This document shows, piece by piece, positions 18,103-33,287 of a stretch of 64,000 nucleotides of DNA. Both the position numbers and the translations under genes were made by a program. The DNA is taken from assembly GCF_018613895.1 (NCBI RefSeq), contig NZ_JAGGPH010000007.1, positions 186,001 to 250,000 on the forward strand, given 5' to 3'. A model generated the notes under the pieces. It worked only from the letters and a program-made list of their open reading frames with translations, searched no databases and was not told the origin of the DNA. Within the stretch, counting starts at the first letter, position 1. The number at the start of each line of letters is the position of its first letter. Source of the DNA: Curtobacterium sp. ISL-83. Lineage in GTDB: Bacteria > Actinomycetota > Actinomycetes > Actinomycetales > Microbacteriaceae.

Positions 18103-19773
18103 CTACGCAACCACGCGCAGGATCTCGTCGACGCTCGTCATGCCGAGCTTGACCTTCTCCCACCCGTCCTGACGGAGGGTGAGCATGCCTTGGTCCTGGG
18201 CGACGCGGCTGATCTCGGCACTCGAGGCCCGGCCGACTGCGAGCCGCTCGATCTCCTCGGTGACGATCATCACCTCGTGCAGGGCGATCCGGCCGCGGTA
18301 GCCCGTGTGCGAGCAGACGGCGCAACCGATGGGTGCGAAGAAGTCCGGCACGGAGGTGTCGGCCTCGGTCAGGAACCCGAGGGCCTGCAGCTGCTCGGTC
18401 TCGTACACCGCGGGCGCCTTGCAGCGGTCGCAGAGCCGGCGCGCCAGGCGCTGGGCGACGACGGAGTCGAGCGCGGACCCGACCAGGAACGGCTCGATGT
18501 CCATCTCGGTCAGCCGCGTGATCGCCGAAGGGGCGTCGTTGGTGTGCAGCGTGGAGAGCACGAGGTGCCCGGTGAGCGATGCCTCGATCGCGATCTGCGC
18601 GGTCTCGTGGTCACGGATCTCACCGAGGAGCACGACGTCGGGGTCGGACCGCAGGATCGACCGGAGGGCCGACGCGAACGTCAGACCCGCCTTCGGGTTC
18701 ACCTGCACCTGGTTGATCCCGGCCATCCGGTACTCGACCGGGTCCTCGACCGTGATGACGTTGATCTCGGGCTTCGCGACCGCGTTCAGCGTCGTGTACA
18801 GGGTCGTCGACTTGCCCGAACCGGTCGGGCCCGTGACCAGGATCATCCCGTAGGGCTTCGAGTAGGACTTCTGGTACTTCCGGAAGTTCTGCTCGAGCAG
18901 GTTGAGGTCCTTCAGGGACATCGACGTGTTCGTGTTGTCGAGGATCCGCATGACGACCTTCTCGCCCCAGACCGTGGGCAGGGTCGCGACACGGAGGTCG
19001 ATCTGCCGCCCACCGTGGCGGACCGACATGCGGCCGTCCTGCGGCTTCCGTCGTTCGGCGATGTCGATGTCGCTCATGATCTTCAGGCGGCTGATGACGC
19101 CGTTCTGGATGTTCTTGGGCGCCGGCGCCATCTCGTGGAGCACGCCGTCGATGCGGTAGCGGACCCGGACCTCGTGCTCACCCGGCTCGATGTGGATGTC
19201 CGACGCGTGGTCCTGGATCGCCTGCGAGACGAGCAGGTTGACGAACCGGACGATCGGCACGTCGTCGAGGGAACCCTCGGTCAGGTCGACCTGCTGCTTC
19301 GACTGTGCCGATGCCTCTTCCTCGAGGGAGCTCGTGAGGTCGTTGAGCTCGTCGTCCGCGCGCAGGTACCGGTCGAGCGCTGCGACGAGGTCGCGTTCGT
19401 CGACCTGGAGGGGCTTGATCGGACGCCCCGAGGCGGCCCGGGCGTCGTCGATCGCGAGGACGTTCGTGGGGTTCACCATGGCGAGGACGAGGACCTCACC
19501 CTCGAACCCGATGCCCAGCACGCCGTGCCGACGACAGAGCGCGGCCGGCAGCATGGACACCGCGGTGCCGTCGACCGGGTAGTCGGTGAGGGGGACGGTC
19601 TTCGAGTTGTGGGAGGCGGCGCGCGCGGTGATGTACTGCGCTTCGCTCACCAACCCCTGGTCGACGAGCGATCGGATGGACCGGTCGTCCATCTCTTCGT
19701 CGCCGGTCATCGAGTCGAGGTGCTCGATCGGCAGGGCTCCGTTGAGGATGAGGATCTCGGACAGCGTGGCCAT
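18103..19773 (-). CDS. pilB: Pilus extension ATPase PilB
   Basis: 556 residues from the ATG at 19773. N-terminal T2SSE_N/MshEN-like domain at residues 1-150, then the ATPase core: SDIHIEPGEHEVRVRYRIDG (191-210), Walker A GPTGSGKSTT (315-324), VEDPVEYRM, Walker B VLLGEIRDHET and a His box HLVLSTLHTND. The tetracysteine zinc site is present (C448xxC451 and C484xxC487). It powers pilin polymerisation. The RLG-type c-di-GMP motif of MshEN domains is not obvious at the N-terminus. First gene of the pilB-pilT-pilC block; 19 nt separate it from pilT. Confidence 0.95.
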   Translation of the reverse strand: MATLSEILILNGALPIEHLDSMTGDEEMDDRSIRSLVDQGLVSEAQYITARAASHNSKTVPLTDYPVDGTAVSMLPAALCRRHGVLGIGFEGEVLVLAMVNPTNVLAIDDARAASGRPIKPLQVDERDLVAALDRYLRADDELNDLTSSLEEEASAQSKQQVDLTEGSLDDVPIVRFVNLLVSQAIQDHASDIHIEPGEHEVRVRYRIDGVLHEMAPAPKNIQNGVISRLKIMSDIDIAERRKPQDGRMSVRHGGRQIDLRVATLPTVWGEKVVMRILDNTNTSMSLKDLNLLEQNFRKYQKSYSKPYGMILVTGPTGSGKSTTLYTTLNAVAKPEINVITVEDPVEYRMAGINQVQVNPKAGLTFASALRSILRSDPDVVLLGEIRDHETAQIAIEASLTGHLVLSTLHTNDAPSAITRLTEMDIEPFLVGSALDSVVAQRLARRLCDRCKAPAVYETEQLQALGFLTEADTSVPDFFAPIGCAVCSHTGYRGRIALHEVMIVTEEIERLAVGRASSAEISRVAQDQGMLTLRQDGWEKVKLGMTSVDEILRVVA

Positions 19774-19844
19774 GTGCCCCGGAGCCTCCAAGTGATCGCG
19801 CGTGGGTCGTCGATGACGGCGTCGCAGGGGTTCGACGCCCGTCC

Positions 19845-19923
19845 AAGGTATGTCTGCGTCCAACCGCAGCCGCAGTCCCACAACGAGGGGGCGACGGGGT
19901 TTCCCTGCCCCCAGTGCAGGGGG
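19845..19923 (-). promoter_or_regulatory. pilB promoter with C5/G5 palindromic element
   Basis: On the minus strand the palindrome 19923-19906 (CCCCCTGCACTGGGGGCA) is followed by two C-tracts and then TACCTT (19850-19845). It differs from the pilin element by one base in 18, and the distance from element to hexamer is identical (56 nt). Predicted transcript start is about 65 nt ahead of the pilB ATG. Confidence 0.55.
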
Positions 19924-19954
19924 ACGCGGTTGCCGGGCGGCGTGGTCCCCCGGT

Positions 19955-20977
19955 TCAGAGGGCAGTCGACGCGGTGACGTGCACCGATCCGGCGACGAAC
20001 CCCAGCCGCTCGTAGATCCGGCCGGCACCGCTCGGGTTCTCGGCGTCGACGTCCAGCGCGGCGGCGGACAGCCCATCGTCGCGCATCGCCTGCAGCGCGC
20101 TGTCGAGCACGACGGGCGCGAGACCACGGCCACGAGCGGACCGGACGACCCCGACCCAGTGCACGTACCCGAAGCTGCGGCCACGAGCAGCGAAGGCAGC
20201 TGGATCGACCTCGACGATGGCGAACGCCAGGACGGCGCCGTCGGCATCGAGCACGACCCGTGAGAGGTCCAACCGGCACTTCTCCGCGGTGAGGAACCCC
20301 CGCCAGTCCGACGCCACCATCGGCTGCGACCCCCAGTGGTCGCGGAAGGCGTCGTTCTTGGCGAGCCGGAGGGGCTCGATGTCGTCCGTCGTCGCCGGAC
20401 GGACGACGAGCCCCTCGGGAACGGCGGGCACGGCGACCGGGTGCTGGTCGTCGAACACGACCTGCATGTCGAGCCAGTGCCGTGTCGGGGCGAAGCCGAA
20501 GCGCGCGGCGAGCCCGAGGGCAGGGGACCCCTGTCGGGCACCCACCTCGATCGTTGCCGGGAGGTCGAGATCGACTGCTGCGAGCCGTTGGCGCCCGCGC
20601 TCGACCTGCCACCCGAACACCCGCCGCCCGATGCCCGCCCCGCGGTGGTCGGGCCGGACCGCGCCGTCGAGCACGATCCGGGCCGCGGTGACCGGGGAGG
20701 GAACGCCGATGACGATGCCGTACGCCTGCACATGCCCATCAGCATCGACGGCGACGATGGTGTCCCGGGCGACGTCGAGCCCTTCGGTGGACAACGTCCG
20801 CTCGAAGTCCGCTGTGGAGGGATGCGCGCCGGGATCGTCGAGCGCCGCGGCCTCGATCGCGACCCCGTGGACCGCCACGAGGTCCTCCGTCGAGCCTGCG
20901 CGGAACGTCACGCCGCCGATCGCCTCCGGCAGGTCGAGGTGTGTCGGGGCCGTGATCCGTTCGCGCAGCGTCGCCAT
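19955..20977 (-). CDS. Tandem GNAT acetyltransferase
   Basis: 340 residues from the ATG at 20977. Two GNAT folds are visible. The N-terminal one has VRPDHRGAGIGRRVFGWQVE (about 115-135), matching the acetyl-CoA pyrophosphate loop R-x-x-G-x-G. The C-terminal one has VRSARGRGLAPVVLDSALQA (about 285). Substrate unknown; the dual-domain layout resembles mycothiol synthase-like and aminoglycoside acetyltransferase-like proteins, but nothing decides between them. It lies just upstream of the pilB promoter on the same strand; no functional link is evident. Confidence 0.82.
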   Translation of the reverse strand: MATLRERITAPTHLDLPEAIGGVTFRAGSTEDLVAVHGVAIEAAALDDPGAHPSTADFERTLSTEGLDVARDTIVAVDADGHVQAYGIVIGVPSPVTAARIVLDGAVRPDHRGAGIGRRVFGWQVERGRQRLAAVDLDLPATIEVGARQGSPALGLAARFGFAPTRHWLDMQVVFDDQHPVAVPAVPEGLVVRPATTDDIEPLRLAKNDAFRDHWGSQPMVASDWRGFLTAEKCRLDLSRVVLDADGAVLAFAIVEVDPAAFAARGRSFGYVHWVGVVRSARGRGLAPVVLDSALQAMRDDGLSAAALDVDAENPSGAGRIYERLGFVAGSVHVTASTAL

Positions 20978-20990
20978 CCGTCCACCCTGC

Positions 20991-21032
20991 CAGAGCAGCC
21001 GGAAACCCCCTGGCAGAGCAGCCGGAAACCCC
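20991..21032. repeat. Tandem 19-bp direct repeat
   Basis: CAGAGCAGCCGGAAACCCC occurs at 20991-21009 and again at 21014-21032 (period 23). It lies in the 89-nt gap between the divergent acetyltransferase and VOC genes, so it may be an operator pair or a simple duplication. Confidence 0.8.
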
Positions 21033-21066
21033 TCGACGGACGGGCGCGCGCGGGACATGATGAGGC

Positions 21067-21432
21067 ATGGACATCACGAGCGTGACCGTGGGGTTGCCCG
21101 TCACCGACATCGAGGCGTCCTGCCTCTGGTACGGCGCGGTCTTCGAGCGCACCGAGCCGGACCTCGAACCGGAGGAGGGCGTCGCCGAGTACGAGGTCGG
21201 CGGCATCTGGATCCAGCTGTACGAGGACGAGCACGCCGAGGAGAACCCGGTGAGCGTCCGGTTCGGCGTCGATGACGTCCGCGCCCAGCACGCACGGATC
21301 GGTGCGCTCGGCATCGACATCGGGCCGGTCGAGTGCGTCGACGGCGCCACGAACTGGTTCGACGTCCGCGACCCCGACGGCAACGTCCTCAGCCTGTACT
21401 CACTCGTCGACGAGAAGGGCCGCACCGCCTGA
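21067..21432 (+). CDS. VOC (glyoxalase/bleomycin-resistance fold) protein
   Basis: 121 residues, one VOC domain with two beta-alpha-beta-beta-beta units: VTVGLPVTDIEASCLWYGAV at 6-25 and VRFGVDDVRAQHARIGAL in the second half. It ends with the family motif WFDVRDPDGNVLSLYSL, where the penultimate acidic metal ligand position is Ser rather than the usual Glu. GATGAGG precedes the ATG. Substrate unknown. Confidence 0.85.
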   Translation: MDITSVTVGLPVTDIEASCLWYGAVFERTEPDLEPEEGVAEYEVGGIWIQLYEDEHAEENPVSVRFGVDDVRAQHARIGALGIDIGPVECVDGATNWFDVRDPDGNVLSLYSLVDEKGRTA

Positions 21433-21465
21433 CGCACCACGCGGTGCCCGGGGGGCGCTCGGCTG

Positions 21466-21720
21466 TCAGGTGCTCGCCCAGTGCAGCGCCAGTGCGGTGG
21501 CGATGATCCCGAGCACGACGAGGAAGGCAGCGGGCGCGCGCGCGTTCTCGCGGTCGATGATTCCCGCAAACGTACTGAGTGTCACACCAGCGGCGCCCGC
21601 CGCGACGGCGAGTGGGGTCTCGAGCACCACCGCGATCGGTGCCCAGAGCGACACCACCACCGCGATCACCGCGATCACGTCTGCGCTCCGCTTGCGCCGC
21701 CTGGCGCTCGTTCCGTCCAT
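21466..21720 (-). CDS. Small two/three-helix membrane protein, unknown
   Basis: 84 residues with a basic N-terminus (SARRRKRSAD) and two or three hydrophobic helices (VIAVIAVVVSLWAPIAVVL, LAVAAGAAGVTLSTFAGI, AAFLVVLGIIATALAL). No known motif. Convergent with the VOC gene. Confidence 0.65.
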   Translation of the reverse strand: MDGTSARRRKRSADVIAVIAVVVSLWAPIAVVLETPLAVAAGAAGVTLSTFAGIIDRENARAPAAFLVVLGIIATALALHWAST

Positions 21721-21933
21721 GGTCCATTCCTCGGCGAGGTGAGGAGGAGAACTCGACGCCGCCTCCTCGCACGGCGGCGCGGTCTTCTGGCTCCGCTCCA
21801 GGTCTGGACCTGGGCGCCATCACCGGCGCACCAACATATCAGGTACGGACGGACGGTTCTGGTTATGGCGATGACCGACTGGAGGCGCGTGGCGGCGCCG
21901 CACCGCTCCTCCAGACCGAGGGCGCAGCCACAA

Positions 21934-21977
21934 ACGTGAACGGCCCCCGCATCCGAGGATGCGGGGGCCGTTCACGT
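21934..21977 (-). terminator. rpoBC terminator
   Basis: A perfect 21-bp inverted repeat (21934-21954 with 21957-21977; 2-nt centre) starts 11 nt after the rpoC stop. A short TTTGT follows on the minus strand. The strongest hairpin in the window. Confidence 0.88.
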
Positions 21978-21987
21978 CAGATCAGGC

Positions 21988-25869
<3,882 letters not shown>

Positions 25870-25916
25870 TGTTCTTCTCTCTTGCTGAATTCGAAACGTG
25901 TTCGGGCTGGCGGGGA

Positions 25917-29405
<3,489 letters not shown>

Positions 29406-29671
29406 GGGTGTGACCTCCGGTAGGCCCCGTCGGGCCGGTACTGACGAGCAGCACGTAGGTGAGTGGATTGATCGCTCGGCGAACCCCGAGAAGAGAGCCC
29501 CGTGATCTCGACACACGATCGGGCACGGCAACACCGTGACCGGACACGTGGCATGATCTGGGTGAGCGGGTCCTGCCGCCATATACGGGACCGGCTGCAC
29601 CGGGGCACGTTCTGAAGAACGTTGTGTCGACCGCAATATGACGACACGGATGCCAGGGAGCGCGAACTGTC

Positions 29672-29701
29672 ATCATAAGTCGCTCCGGCGCGTGCTGTCC
29701 A
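29672..29701 (-). promoter_or_regulatory. rpoB promoter
   Basis: On the minus strand TGGACA (29696-29701) and TATGAT (29672-29677) are separated by 18 bp, each one mismatch from the sigma70 consensus. The transcript would start near 29665 and carry a leader of about 260 nt before the TTG. Confidence 0.75.
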
Positions 29702-29709
29702 GTCCTGGC

Positions 29710-29739
29710 TTGACCGGATTCGGCACTGGCGTGTATAAG
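29710..29739 (+). promoter_or_regulatory. Plus-strand sigma70-like promoter with no gene behind it
   Basis: TTGACC (29710-29715) and TATAAG (29734-29739), 18-bp spacer, TG just before the -10. No plus-strand gene starts until 33288. A transcript would begin near 29746 and run antisense into the gene at 29839-30396. Confidence 0.4.
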
Positions 29740-29838
29740 CCCGTGGAACGGACCGGTATTCCCCCGATTCCGGGCGGTCACCGGGCCGGGTGCACGGCGC
29801 GGGTCGCCTGCTCTGAGCGGTCCCGGCCGCGGCCGTCC

Positions 29839-30396
29839 TCAGTCCGCGAGGGCCCGGAATGCGTCTTCTGGCCGATGCGTCCGGACGAAGGTCGAGCGCC
29901 CGCGGTCGTCGGTGAACTCGATCCCGAGTCCCGGCGTGAGGATGAGGGCGCGGACACCGTGTCGGCGCCGGAGTCCGAGTCCGCCGTACGTGGTGGCGTC
30001 GGCCTCCACCAGGTGTGCGTCCACGATCCGACGGCGTGCGATCCGTCGTGGCGGGAGCGGCCGGAAGTGCAGGACGACGGCGTCGTCGGTCACGTCGAAC
30101 CCGGCCCGGGCGACGAGGAGCAGGACGCCGACGACCACGGCCACGAGTCCGGGCACCAGGAGCGCGGTCTCCGGGGCGTCGCCCGGCCAGCCGAGCACGG
30201 CCCCGCTGAGCGCGGTGCCCACGGCGAGGAGGACGCCGCCGGTCGCGCGCATCCAGATCGGCGCGCTGTCACGGTCGACGTGGAGCGGGCCGGTGCCGCC
30301 GGCGACACGGTCGGGACGGGAGGCGCGGGTCACCTCGGGCGGCCGGGTCGCGCGGACGACGCGGTGCGTGGGCACGTTCATGGTGTCGGCGGTCAT
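29839..30396 (-). CDS. Membrane protein with PH-like soluble part, unknown
   Basis: 185 residues from the ATG at 30396, with AGGAG 6-7 nt upstream. Two helices (GGVLLAVGTALSGAVLGW, about 52-70, and ALLVPGLVAVVVGVLLLVAR, about 77-97) are followed by a ~90-residue soluble domain (DVTDDAVVLHFRPLPPRRIA ... IEFTDDRGRSTFVRTHRPED) of bacterial PH-domain type. The family is not certain. Confidence 0.75.
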   Translation of the reverse strand: MTADTMNVPTHRVVRATRPPEVTRASRPDRVAGGTGPLHVDRDSAPIWMRATGGVLLAVGTALSGAVLGWPGDAPETALLVPGLVAVVVGVLLLVARAGFDVTDDAVVLHFRPLPPRRIARRRIVDAHLVEADATTYGGLGLRRRHGVRALILTPGLGIEFTDDRGRSTFVRTHRPEDAFRALAD

Positions 30397-30776
30397 GTCG
30401 GACTCCTGCGGGTTCGTGCCCCGTCGGACTCGTGGTCCGTCGGGTGGTGCTCGAGCGCTGTGCGGAGCGCGCGAGGGGACGCGGGCGGCACGGCGTCCTC
30501 GGCGGGCCAACACGGGCGGCGCACGGTGGGGTGTGCGTCGGCGGCGCGCACGCGTGGGCAGCAGGGCTGCGGACGGGGACGCCGCGGTCAGGACGCGGGC
30601 GGATCCGGGACGGGTGTGGGGCCCGCCGGGTCGACGCTCGCGAAGATGACGACTGCAACAACGGTACGTCGCGAGTCTTGGCGTCCGCTGTTCATCTCCC
30701 GTTCCCGTGGGTGAACGCCGCCTGGACAGCCGATGTGCGCGGGCCGGGGCGCTGCCCTCAGCCCACAGCGCCGCCC
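30397..30776. other. Gap without a recognised gene
   Basis: 380 bases between the small membrane protein and the response regulator stop. Open frames here are arginine/alanine/proline-rich and look like shadows of high GC. I see no hairpin with a T-run and no clear RNA; the promoter of the gene ending at 29839 should be here. Confidence 0.5.
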
Positions 30777-31418
30777 TCAGCCCAGGACGCGGGCGACCGC
30801 TTCGGCGCGGGTGCGGACGCCGAGCTTCGTGAAGACCTGGTTGACGTAGGACTTCACGGTCGGCACCGTGAGGAACAGCTCGGCCGCGATCTCCGGGTTC
30901 GTCCGGCCCCTGGCGATGCCCTCGAGCACGTCGGCCTCCCGCGGCGTCAGGTCCGGGAAGCGGTCGCGGAGACCCACCGGCTGCGCTGCCGGTGCACCCC
31001 CGGCGAGCTGCGCGACGAGCCGCGCGCCCACCGTCGCGTCGAACGTCGCCTGCCCGGAGGCCACCGACCGGATCGCGGTCGCGATCTCGGCCCGTCCGGC
31101 GTCCTTGGTCAGGTACCCGCGCGCGCCGGCGCGGAGGGCGGTCAGGATCGACTCGTCGTCGGCGAAGGTCGTGAGCACCAGGACCGCGACGCCGGGGTGT
31201 TCGGCCGTGATGCGGGCCGTCGCGGTGGGACCGTCGACGCCCGGCATCCGGAGGTCCATGAGCACCACGTCCGGCGGGTCCCGGTCGACCGCGGCGATGG
31301 CCTCCGCGCCGTCGGAGGCCTGGCCGGTGACCTCGAGGTCCGGCACGAGCGACAACACCGTCACCAGGCCGTCGCGCACGATGGCCTGGTCGTCGACGAC
31401 GAGCACGCGGATCGTCAC
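30777..31418 (-). CDS. NarL/LuxR-family response regulator
   Basis: 213 residues. The GTG at 31418 overlaps the kinase stop as GTGA. Receiver domain 1-120: acidic pair VVDDQ (residues 7-11), phosphoacceptor Asp in VVLMDLRMPGVDG (near 54), Thr in VLVLTTFAD (near 82) and Lys in GYLTKDAG (near 104). C-terminal LuxR-type helix-turn-helix LTPREADVLEGIARGRTNPE, continuing to TVKSYVNQVFTKLGVR. Partner of the adjacent kinase; targets unknown. Confidence 0.93.
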   Translation of the reverse strand: MTIRVLVVDDQAIVRDGLVTVLSLVPDLEVTGQASDGAEAIAAVDRDPPDVVLMDLRMPGVDGPTATARITAEHPGVAVLVLTTFADDESILTALRAGARGYLTKDAGRAEIATAIRSVASGQATFDATVGARLVAQLAGGAPAAQPVGLRDRFPDLTPREADVLEGIARGRTNPEIAAELFLTVPTVKSYVNQVFTKLGVRTRAEAVARVLG

Positions 31419-32635
31419 GGCGTCACCACCGGCAGGGACATCGAGACGACGAAGGACCCGTCCACCACGGACGCGTCGACGGTGGACGTGTCGTGCAGTT
31501 CGGCGAAGCGCTCCCGCATCCCGACGACCCCGCGACCGTCGGAGGCGAGCGGGTTCGTCACGGTGACCCGCACGGCGGAGCCGTCCCGGACCACCGAGAC
31601 GACCACGGGGCGGCCAGGGGCGTGCCTGCGGGCGTTGCTCAGCGCCTCCCGGCTGACCGCCACGACCGCGTCGCGGTGGGCCGCGTCCAGGTCGGCGAGC
31701 GCCTCGTCGCCACGGACCGTGACCTCGCCGCCGAAGGAGCGGTGCGCGTCGACGAGGGCGGCGAGCGCAGCGGCCGGACGGGAGGCGCGACCCGCGTCCG
31801 CCACGTCGGCCGGCGTGGGTGGATCGTCGCGGAGCGTGCGGACGGCCCGTCGGGCCTCGGACAGCCCCTCCGCCGCGAGCGTCCGGGCCTCGGCGGCCCG
31901 GGTCGTCGCCTCGTCGACGCGGCCCGCCTCGAGCAGGGCCTCGACCGCGTCGAGCTGCAGGACGAGCCCGCCGAGCGAGTGCGCGAGGACGTCGTGCACG
32001 TCCCGGGCCGCCCGTGCCCGGCTCGCCAGGAGCTCCGCGCGCTGCTCCTCCCGCTCGCTGCGCCGCGCCTGTTCCTCGGTGAGCCGGAACTGCCGACGAC
32101 TGAAGCCGATGAGGACCCCGAGCAGCACCCCGCCGCCCGTCCCCAGGACGAACTGGACCGACGTGTGCATCACCGTCGCGACCACCGCGATCACCACGAT
32201 CGCGACGACGGCGGCCACGGTCGCGGTCCAGACCGGCAGGCGGAGGTCGGTGCCGAGCAGCACGATCCCGAGGATGACGGGGACGATCATCAGGGACTCG
32301 GTCGGCACCACGACCGCCGCGCCCGCCAGGATCATCACCGCGGCAGCCGACCGGACCACCCGGGTCGAGCGACTGGTCTCGCGGACCACCCACGCGGCGA
32401 GCGCCACCGCGCCGAGGACCCAGACCCACGCGGGGTGGTGCAGCGCGAGACCGTTGCGGGCGAACCAGAACGCGACGACCACGATGCCGAGGGCATTGAG
32501 GGCCCGGGACAGGCCCGGACGGGAGAGACCTCCCTCGCCGGTGTGTGCCGGGGGGAGGTCGGTCCGCGCGCGTTCACCCGGTCCGGGGGCGAACGGTGCG
32601 GGTTCGCCCGGTACGGGGTGCAGCGGCTGGGTCAC
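31415..32635 (-). CDS. Sensor histidine kinase (HisKA_3 type)
   Basis: 406 residues, GTG start at 32635 overlapping the upstream stop as GTGA. About five membrane helices between residues 45 and 165 with short loops, so the signal is probably read in or at the membrane. HisKA_3 dimerisation domain with phospho-accepting His in RAARDVHDVLAHSLGGLVLQ (about 218-238), HATPase with ALSNARRHAPG (N-box) and GRGVVGMRERFAEL (G-box). It phosphorylates the downstream regulator. Confidence 0.92.
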   Translation of the reverse strand: MTQPLHPVPGEPAPFAPGPGERARTDLPPAHTGEGGLSRPGLSRALNALGIVVVAFWFARNGLALHHPAWVWVLGAVALAAWVVRETSRSTRVVRSAAAVMILAGAAVVVPTESLMIVPVILGIVLLGTDLRLPVWTATVAAVVAIVVIAVVATVMHTSVQFVLGTGGGVLLGVLIGFSRRQFRLTEEQARRSEREEQRAELLASRARAARDVHDVLAHSLGGLVLQLDAVEALLEAGRVDEATTRAAEARTLAAEGLSEARRAVRTLRDDPPTPADVADAGRASRPAAALAALVDAHRSFGGEVTVRGDEALADLDAAHRDAVVAVSREALSNARRHAPGRPVVVSVVRDGSAVRVTVTNPLASDGRGVVGMRERFAELHDTSTVDASVVDGSFVVSMSLPVVTP

Positions 32636-33156
32636 CGGACCATCATGCCGCGGCCGTCGCGCGCACCGGTCGTCCCCGTGCCGCGCGGGATGCGCTGGTC
32701 GATGACGACGGCGCGGGCGGCGCGGTTCAGGGCGAGGGCCAGCAGGATCGTGCCGGTCGAGGTGAGCAGGTGGGCACCGAGGTGGCCACCGAGGACGTCG
32801 AGGCCGATGCGGACGACGATCAGGACGATCCAGAGGCTCGCACCGAGCCAGCCCGTGCGGGACTGCATCGTGCGGCCCCTGCCGTCCGGGGTGCCCACGA
32901 TGCGGAAGCGGGTGATCGCGCCCATCGTCAGGCCGATCGCGATCGTGACCAGTGCCTCGATCCCGAGGAACACGATGTCGGCGGTCGTGATCGCCGCCTT
33001 CGTCTGTGCGAGGACCACCAGGCCGACCGCCCCCATCACGAGCGGCATGCGCCAGATGCGTGCCGGGTCGAGGTACTGCCAGGTCGCCTGACGGTAGGCG
33101 AGGAACGCGACCAGGGCGAGGCCGATGAGGACGTTGGCGAACAGCTGGACCGACAT
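32632..33156 (-). CDS. Multi-pass membrane protein (DUF1453/CcdC-like)
   Basis: 174 residues with four or five helices: LFANVLIGLALVAFLAYRQ, RMPLVMGAVGLVVLAQT, DIVFLGIEALVTIAIGLTMG, LGASLWIVLIVVRIGLDV and a last one near residue 140. The family call is by resemblance. It is first in a three-gene operon with a kinase and a response regulator, with GTGA coupling to the kinase, so it may be an accessory sensor or target (inference). Confidence 0.75.
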   Translation of the reverse strand: MSVQLFANVLIGLALVAFLAYRQATWQYLDPARIWRMPLVMGAVGLVVLAQTKAAITTADIVFLGIEALVTIAIGLTMGAITRFRIVGTPDGRGRTMQSRTGWLGASLWIVLIVVRIGLDVLGGHLGAHLLTSTGTILLALALNRAARAVVIDQRIPRGTGTTGARDGRGMMVR

Positions 33157-33287
33157 GGGGAGACCTTCCGGGAGCGGGGCCGGTGGGGTTCCCCGCCGGT
33201 GTTCCCATGCTCGTTCGGCGGCGTCGACCAGACCACCAACCAGGGGTGGGGACGCGGGTGGTGATCACGGTGGTGTTCCATTGGTGC

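Noticed and set aside
29638..30714. 358-aa plus-strand frame behind the orphan promoter
   Set aside because: Composition is that of an antisense shadow to the membrane protein at 29839-30396; no ribosome site or domain.
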